In this document: one piece after another, positions 46,601 through 55,600 of the stretch
Position numbering within the stretch: position 1 is the first letter of the stretch
Layout of the letters: every line of letters starts with the position of its first letter
NCBI RefSeq assembly: GCF_028583425.1
Contig: NC_072801.1
Coordinates: 57,179,766-57,243,765, forward strand
Reading direction: 5' to 3'
Source of the DNA: Eublepharis macularius
Taxonomy: Eukaryota > Chordata > Lepidosauria > Squamata > Eublepharidae
Length of the DNA stretch: 64,000 bases
The notes under the pieces: model-generated
Databases searched by the model: none
The model's input: only the letters and a program-made list of their open reading frames with translations
What the model was told of the DNA's origin: nothing
Translations under genes and position numbers: made by a program

Positions 46601-49600
46601 TACAATTTGTGCGGTTTGCTGCAGTAGCCTCCAAGTGAGAGAACCTATTAACTGTAGAGTCTTCTACCGTGTAGGCCCAACACAGAACCCAGTTAACAAA
46701 TGAAACACATAATACAGAATACAGCCACAATAAAACTCCTGCAAAATTGGACTTTGGAAATCCTTCTTTGCTCCACACTGACTTGTATCAATGTCTGCAG
46801 AGATATTCTAAGAGCTCCCTGTCAGCTGCCTCAGAAGCTTCCTCAGATTCTCCTCAGAAGCGGGAATCAGAGTAACCCCTTTCCTCTTCCCTCTCCCATT
46901 TTGAAGTATTCAAGGGCAAGACACACTACTGGGTCACTGGCACAAGTGAGGGCTCCCAGCACTAGCAAAGGTCTCACATTTTCCGCTATCTAAGGACTCT
47001 CCAGAAACCATTAAATGAAGATGGATCTGGCCATTAAGGTGGCAAGCAGTGTGGGCCCATCCCACCTTGTATTTCTTTTCCTGATGTGCAGTTGATTTTA
47101 CAGAACTCACCGCCACAAGGTGTAGAGATGGCCGGAAATTCATGATGCCATCACATGCCTAAATGAACCTCCATGTTCAGAGGTGGTGTTCTTCTGAGTA
47201 GCAGTTGCAGGAGGCAGCAACAGGGGAAAGCTTTGGCCTCCATCCCCTGGTTGCAGACTTTCATTTGAGAACTTCTACCCTGGCTAAGCCCGTGATCTGT
47301 CAGTAGCCAGCCAAGTGCTGCAGAGAAATTCGCAATGGCAATATCCATCTCTGGGTTCACAGACAAATCCTGTCCATGAAAGGGGGTCTATCCAATTGGC
47401 AGCAAGCGTTCATTTATTTAATTTATAATTGCAGTTGTACTGCAGAAGGGTGGACGAAGTTTGGATTTTCAGCCCCAGTTACCACAATGTGTTGGGCTAT
47501 CTCTGCCCTGCAAATAGTAGTTGTGCTGCCGCTGCAGACGATCACTGGTAGCCTCCTCTTCTGTGTGATTATCACCACATCCTGTGGCAGTGAGTTCCAT
47601 GGGTATGTTTTGGACAAATGGTTCCCTTTACCTTACCTTCTTACATTGGCTGCTTAGTGCCTAAGATTCCATTCTTGGGCAAGTGCTTGAGCAGCTGGTG
47701 GTTTCTACTTATGAGTTGTTCTGCTTTTATGCTGTGTTTATGCCTCAGGGCTTGTTTGAATGCTTAATTTTTATGTTGATAATTTAGTATTTTAATTGCA
47801 GGCCACCTCAATCAGGACTCTGGAAAGGTGGCATAAAGATCTTCTAAGTAAATAATGCCTCCCAAATGCACATCTTTGAGCAAGAAGACAGAACTATAAA
47901 GCCTGTTGGCCAAACTAATCTCTGTTCTCCTATATCATTGATCTTGTGTTCCCTCTCTTCAGGTAGCCGTGTTTTTGATAGACACAGAAGGTTCTCTGGA
48001 TCTGGAGAGAAGCAAGGAAGCTAGCACCAAGCTCTCCACTTTCTCTATGCTACTCAGCTCCTATCAGGTGAAGGCCCCCACTTCCCATACATCTTCCTCC
48101 AGTCTCCTTTCATTAAGTTGCACATCAGTTTTGACATCTCTGTTGTTTCCTCCTGCTGTCTTTCTAGATACTCAATTTGTCTACCATGGTGAAGGAAACA
48201 GATTTGGAATACTTGGAAGTGAGTGAGGGGCTATAAAGGGTAGGAGCAAAGTGGGTGGAAATGGTATGGACTAGAAAAGAGGGTGGGGGCTGAGATCCAG
48301 GACTCTTGAGTTATTACCAGGTTTGGAGGAAGTAGAAAACTAGATTCATAAAACTGGAAGAAATCAAAGATCATCCAGACTAGGGCTAGGCAAGCCCAAA
48401 CAGGCATGCTGAAGAGTGGCACGCCGGGCTGTTTTGCTCAGTACACCAGGCCAGTTCTGTGCCCAAGGGACTGAGGAGAGCTCCTGCAGTACTGGAAGCA
48501 ACTCTGAGAATTAGTTTGTTCCCAATGTGTCTGGCCAAGTTTAACCCTAGTTTCTGCCACTGCATGTTGTTTGCTGGCACACCAATATCTTTATGGGGGT
48601 TGGGTTAGCCCAAAATGTCATCTATCCTTGATCTGGGCTAATCCAAGAAAACGATATTCTATCCTTTAGCATGCACCAAATCAGTCCTCATGATGCAGAT
48701 TTCAATGTGTCACAAGCAGAGAGCTGGTGTATTGCCAGAGAGTGCACAAAGAGCCAATTGCAGAGAGTGGCTCAAGCAAGTGAGCCAAGCCACACTCCAG
48801 CAAGTCGATAAACCCCCTCAAGTTACCAGCCATTCTGACTCATGATGGTCCTGAGGTTGAGAAAAAAGGATAGACTGAACCATGTCCCATAGAAAATTTT
48901 ATTTGTTTCAAGTGAATTTCAGCCATCCTCCTATTTCTGGTGTTTTTTCTGCCCCTGATATCCTGAGGGAAGAGAGAACACAAGGATTTTTGGCAGTATA
49001 ACCGAACTATAATTTTGCCCCTTCCCCAACCAATGTAGAGGAAAATGAGAAGTCCAAAGATAAGAGAGATACATATTTGTAAAAAGAAAATTGCTTCTGT
49101 CTAATTTGGCACATGTTAAGCCTGGTGCCCTAATTGGCCTATGTGGTTGGGCCAGCCTGGAGAAAGATGATTTCTGAGGGTGGTGTCTCTTCCAATGGGC
49201 CACAGCTGGGGCATCAGAATACGTATCTCACATTGAGAGGGATTGGAAAGAGTATTGGGCTACAGGGACGAGAGGTGAAATTCCTGCTTGCTATGAAGCT
49301 TGCCTTAGGGCCAAGCTAGGCATTCTGACAGCGATGGGTCCAATCTGTAGTCACTGATGCCATTTTAGAGAAGAATCTGGGCATTTAAAAAATGCCATGT
49401 TGGCTCTGGGAGGGCCAGGGATCTTGTTCTCCCCCAAATGTCTTGTCAAGTGCTGAAACAGACCCTTCCCCCACAGCTGCTTCTGTGGGCCAAGCTACAA
49501 GTGACGAATGACACTTGAACGGCAAGTGAACAGACTCACATTATTCCTCCCTGTTCACTTCCGCTCCACTTGATCACAAGGAGCGCAAGTGAATAGGGAG

Positions 49601-52600
49601 GAATACATGTGAGTCTGTTCACTTGCCATTCAAGTGTCACCCGTCACTTGTAGCTTGGCCTTCAACTTGAAAAGGCGCATGTGGGGGGGGGGGGACCACC
49701 TGGTTTGTCTGCACTGAGGGTCTGATCCTCACAACATTTTTTAAAAGGCCCAATTCTTCTCTAAAATGGCGGCAGTGTCCATGAGTCAGACCCACGGCCA
49801 CCAGAGAACTGTTACTCTCTTACAGATTCTCTGCCTCTCTGGTTCAACCAACAATTCCATAAGATAACCCCATGTTTGCTGCTGTGAGTCTTCTTGGGTA
49901 GGGTGCAGGTGGAACATGATCATAAATGCTGCGAAATACCCTTGTAGCTGAGTGAGAAGTGGGTTTTTAGGGCTGGGCAACAGGGTGGAGAGAACCAGAC
50001 CTCACAGGCTCACCGGCTTTCTCTGCCCCACAGATGTTTGTCTACGTAGCTGAGGCGGTGGGACGTGGCTGCGGCTTAAAGCCCATTCAGGTAAAGAGCA
50101 GTGACTGTTCCATTTCCTTCCCTTACGGATCATGCTGTGTTCTCCTTTCCTCCTCCCACCATATTCATGCCCTCCATCTCGCCATTTGATGAAAGAGCCC
50201 TTTTGTTCCTGAACTTGCATTGCTGCAACCAGTTCTTCCGGCCTAGTCCTCCGCCTGGTACCCACATCTCTCTCGCTCGCTGTCAACCCTTCTCTTTCTC
50301 TCCCACTCACCAATGCTAATGAAGCTCCTCTCTGCTCCCCTCTCCCTACTTTTGTTCCTGTATAATTTATCTGCTTGTGCTTAGTCCCAAAATAACACAC
50401 ACAGAGAGAAAATCAGATGAAATCCCATCATTAAAAAAAAAAAAACAGAACTTGGAAGTCTATCCAGGAAGCAGATAGCCCACTCAGACCAGGTTCATAA
50501 AAAATATGAGTAGCCCTGTGTTGCATCAGATGAATGGTTTATCTAAGCCAGAATCCTGTTTCACACAGTAGCTAGCCAGAAGGCCTGGAAGCACACCCAC
50601 ACACCCCTCGAACAGTTATCCAGCAGTACACTGCTGTTGAAGATGGAGATTTAATTCAGCCCTTATAGCTAATAGCTACTGATGAACCTATCCCCCAAGT
50701 ATTTATCTAAGCCATGTTATCCAAACAAAACCATCCAAAGTATATTCTTGGCAGGCCCATTGACAGCACCATTGGAGAACTAGCCATTGGAAGTCTTGGC
50801 ACGTGGTGGCTGCTCTCTTACAGCTAATCCAATAATGTGCGTCTGCTCTCCTATGCACAATTTCTCCTTTAACACACCATCACAAAAAGAACTTTTCCAG
50901 TACATAGTAGCATATCAAGGCACTCTGCTAATTTAAGGGGAAAGAAGATAGGATATGCGGTGGTTCCTTTTGTGGTACCATGACACATGAATGGGCCGTA
51001 GTTGAAAGAAGGGGAGGAAGGAGATGTCTCACAGAATGTGGGGCCAATCAGTTTCTCTCTCTGTTGCAGCAACTTGATCTCTTAGTGCGTGACTGGTCGT
51101 TCCCACCAATTTTTGGACTAAAGGGAGGCCAGGCATACCTCCAAAAGGTCATACAGGTAAAAGTGGTGATGGGCACATCGGATGCAATTCAAAGCTGATG
51201 GTGTGGTTTGGATGGGCATTGTGGAAAAAGTGGTGTATTAGTCAGGCTAGGATCTGTGAGACCCAGGTTCAGGTCTCAACTCTACCTCAGAGCTCACTGA
51301 GTGACCTTGGGCTAGTCACTCTCTTGTAGCCTGACCTGCCTCACAGGGTTGTTGTGAGGAACAAATGAGAAAGAGAAAGCCCTGGGCTCTTTGGAGGAAT
51401 GGTGGATTAAAAATGAGAGAGAGAGAGAGAGAGATCTCCCATCCACAGTACGAAGAAAGCTTGATTCTGGGTGGCAGTTCCAGAATTGTTCAGCCTAATT
51501 CTCTTTCCCTCTCTCAACCGCAGAAGCTGGAGTCTGATACTTGCAAGCACCCACGAGCGCTGGAGACACTCAAAAGCAGCAGCACTCACTGTTACCTGAT
51601 GCCCTTCCCTGGCAAGAAGCTGGTGATGGGAACTGAGGGCACCCTAGCAGGTAAGACCTTCCCACAGTCCCCTCCTTTTCTTCCCAGGTTCTTGCACATC
51701 TTAGTATCTATAATCCACTTCAGCTCTGTGGAAAGTCAGAGATACTCACCCATCCTTCCACTAGGTGGAGCATCAGTTCCATAAATTCCTCTAAAATAGG
51801 CAGAATTTTTCATCTGATCTTGAGGGGGCGGAAACCCAAACCATCAATGCCTTTGAGAAAATACCTTTGTTAGGTTCAGTAGTGAGCAGACTTTTGAGCA
51901 CTCTAAAATTCTACGGGCCAGCGCACAAACCAAAGTGGGAGAGAAAAAGATTTCCAAGGTATAAAAATCCCCACAGAATGTTGTTTGTAGTAGAAGTTAC
52001 AGGCATAATTAGATTATGTGATGTGGGTAACAAACAGATTTCGAGTTTCAGCAAAGTCTACTGATATGCAGAAGCAAGGAAAGACTGTTCCTTTTCAAAA
52101 TAATAATAAAAAGCCTGTAGTAGTTCATGTCTATCCTGACTTGAATGGTCTGAGGGCCAAGCTACACATGACGAATGACACTTGAACGGCAAGGGTATTT
52201 CTCTCTGTTCACTTGCCCTCCACTCAATCCACTTGCCGTTCAAGTGTCATTCGTCATGTGTAGCTTGGCCCTATGTTAGCCCAATCTCGTCAGATCTGGG
52301 GAGCAAAGCTGGTCAGCCCTGGTTAGTACTTGGATGAGGGACGCCCAGGGAAGTCTGGGGTTGCTCCACAGAGGCAGGCAATGGCAAACCACCTCTGTTG
52401 CCTCTTGTCTTGAAAACTCTATGGGATCGTTATAAGTCAGCTGCAACTTGGTGGCACTTTACACACACACAGAGCATGGCCGATTCCGCACGGCTTACCT
52501 GAAGCTGGATGTTGCGCAAAACTCGCGCGAGAAAACGCAATCTTCTGTGTTTTTTCCGGCATGTTCCGCAACGTTCCAGCGTCAGGTAAGCCGTGCCGAA

Positions 52601-55600
52601 TCAGCCCATATCTGTTTCTTCTAATGAGAGGCAGAGCTGTCTTACACATCTTGGGAGGGAGAACAAACCATTCCTTGGTTCTGTGTCCTAATGCCTCTTG
52701 ATGCAATCTGAAATCTCTTTTGACCCAGTGTAGTCTAACCTAATTTACAGCCTTGTCTGATGCTTATTTAATTGGAAGCAAGCCCCAGTTGGGTTCAATG
52801 GGACTTACTCCCTGTAAGCATGCATAAGATCAAAGTATTCCACTCCTCTGGTGCTCCATCTTAAGAGTATCATGAAGTGCAGATTCTGGGCCTTCACTAC
52901 AGTGTCTGGAAGATCTAGATGGGATGGTGTCCTCGTGTCAGTCGCAGGGACACCTCTTCAGTTTTAAAGACATGTTGCTTATTTCTTTTGGAAATACACT
53001 ATGGGAGAAACTATGCCAGTTGAATTTTTTGTTTGCAGCAGCGTGATTAAAGAAACGAGAGCTACCAAGAAAAAAAATGGCAGCCCCCAATTATTATCCA
53101 ATCCATTAATTTAAGGATGGCAGCCACCATAATTTTTGTTTCATTTTCCCTTAATGGCATCAGGGATTCTAAACTATAAATATCCTCCCATTGCCTGCAT
53201 CTTCATGAAACTCCACTTCCATGCCTGAATGACCTTATTTTTTGCCTATTCCAGACATGGATGATGATTTTCGGGAAACTTTGAAGGATTATGTAAGTGG
53301 TTTAGCCAAATCAGCTGGTACCTATTTAAAGAGAGACCAGACGGGGGCTGCTCTTACTGGAGCCCAATTTGCAGCCAAGATAAAGGTAAGAAATGAAGAA
53401 TGCTGGTTTTACTATGGTCAAGACCAGGACAATTCACATCCATTGAATTTCTTGTGCTGTAACATCCCATTATGATTGGTCCCTATCTCTGTAGCAGCTA
53501 TTTCTGATAGGCCCCACCCATCCCCATGGCAGCCATTTTGTCTGGCATTCACTTCTTGTTTTCAGAATTCCAGTGGCACAGACAAGTCCACTAAAGCTGG
53601 GGATCCCTTGGTTAGAGAGCCAGGTTAGGACTGGAGGGACATGGGTTCAAGCTGCCTTTTGCTTGGAAACTCACTGGGTAACTTTGGGCCAGTCATTCTC
53701 TCTCTGCCTAACCTACTTAACATGGGTGTTGTGAAGGTAAAAGGGAGGGAAAAAGAGCCATGTATGCTATCCTGGGCTTGTTGGAGAATGAGCAGGATAA
53801 AAATGATCAAATGCAGTGGAGCAGTGTTTTGCTTATCATGTGAAGGGTCTGGCTTTGTATCCTCTCTTCAGCTGTTTCTCCTTTGTCTCTCTCTTTCTCT
53901 AGCATTTATCAGCTCTCATGAAGCAACATCCACTTCACTTTACTTCACCTGTGAAGGTACCAGATTCCCTGTCCTGTACTTACTCCTCAACTGGTATGCA
54001 GAGGTGTACCACCTCTGATCACATGGGTTCTACTTAGCCATCATGGCTGCTCGCCATTAATGGGCCTGCTCTCTTTAATACTATCTTAGAGATCTTCACT
54101 AAATCTCTTGGCAGTGAATTCCACATGCTAATTCCATGTTCTGTGAAGAGGTAGTTCCTTTTGTCTGCCCTGATTCTACTGCCCGTCAACTTTCCTGGTT
54201 GTCCCAGAGTTCTGGTGTTTGGGAAATCGGGAAAAAGTTCTCTGTCCACTTTTCCCTATGTCATGCATAATTTGGTCACAATCCCTTCTCATCGTCTTTT
54301 TTTTTTCTTAACTGAAAAAGTGGTGGGTGTCTGGATGACTATTCTGCACCCACCTCCTTACCATTAGCACAGATGTTTTGCACGCAGAAGGTTTTGCACG
54401 CAGTTCAGTCTTGGACACTTCCAGTTAAAAAGGAGTTTAGTGTTAGAAAATACCTTTACTTTTCTAAAGGTCCACTGTGAACTGGAGTTGGCAGCCGGGC
54501 CAGCAGGATTTTTGGTGCCTTAGGTGAATTTTTAAGATTGGTGTCCCACCACCACCACCGCCACCACCACCACCACCTTCAACATAGAAAACAAAGAGAA
54601 TAAACTTTTATCCTTATTTATTTGACATTTGAAATGAATGATTTAAAAATAAACATATAACTACACTTGCATTTAAGTTGGCACCTCAAAAGCTTGGCAG
54701 TTGCCTAATTCACCTGTGTGGTCAGGCTTGCCCTGGTAGACAGTACTGAGATGGACTAAAGACCTGGCTCAGTATAAAACAGCTTTATATGTTCTCTTTG
54801 CTTCTTCTGGCCTTGAGAATTGAAGGGACACAACCAAAGACTCCCCATTATAACCCTCTGTTTTGTCCCCTCTTCTCTCTCTCTACAGATGGACATCATC
54901 TTTAAAAACCTGAATACTGTTGGGACCCTGCAGAGCAAATTTACAGAGTTCATTAAGGAGCAGGTATGAGCAGAAGAAGAGACAAGATTGGATTGGATTG
55001 AAGAAATGATTGGGGGTAGAGAAGAAGGTTACCGGGATTTTGAATATTGGATTTGGGTCTAGAAAATGAGTACAAAGGTATAGGATTCTGGTGGCAGGCC
55101 TGACTGATGGTTTGAGGTAGATATTGATTGAAAAGATGAAGTGTTTTCTAGCGCTTCTGGGACTTTTAGAGTGTTTTTCTTACCATCTAGAATTGGGGGA
55201 GAGCAGCAAATTGGCCAGGTCTGCCGAACGACCTCAAAATCAAAGCAGATGGTAGAGATTTCCCAGATGCTCTCTCCCAACTGGTTGAGCAGGCAGCAGC
55301 GTAGCAGGGGAGTCTGCTTTTAAGTAAGGATAATGCAGCGCACATTTGGGGCAAAAATATCTTCTCTGCTGGGATCTGAACTGGCAATGACTGTCAGAGA
55401 AAGAATTGTGAATGTGACGAGTAGCATGATGAAAATGTTGATTCAGAGCCAAGCTACAAGAGATGAATTACACGAGGAGGAGCACGTGAAGGGAGTCGCA
55501 ATGTTAGCCGGGAAGCTGAGTTTTAAAAGAGACCGGAAGGCTTTGTCAATTTCCTCTCTCTACGGAGCCAGGGAGATGCTGCTCAGAGGGTTTGTTTTTT

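Noticed and set aside
47376-47657. Hydrophobic 93-residue frame in an RNF112 intron
   Set aside because: No splice support, not conserved in known RNF112, and next to repeats.
52273-52350. Possible 5S rRNA gene
   Set aside because: Only the internal promoter part is 5S-like and it runs into a SINE body; other copies show the same fusion.
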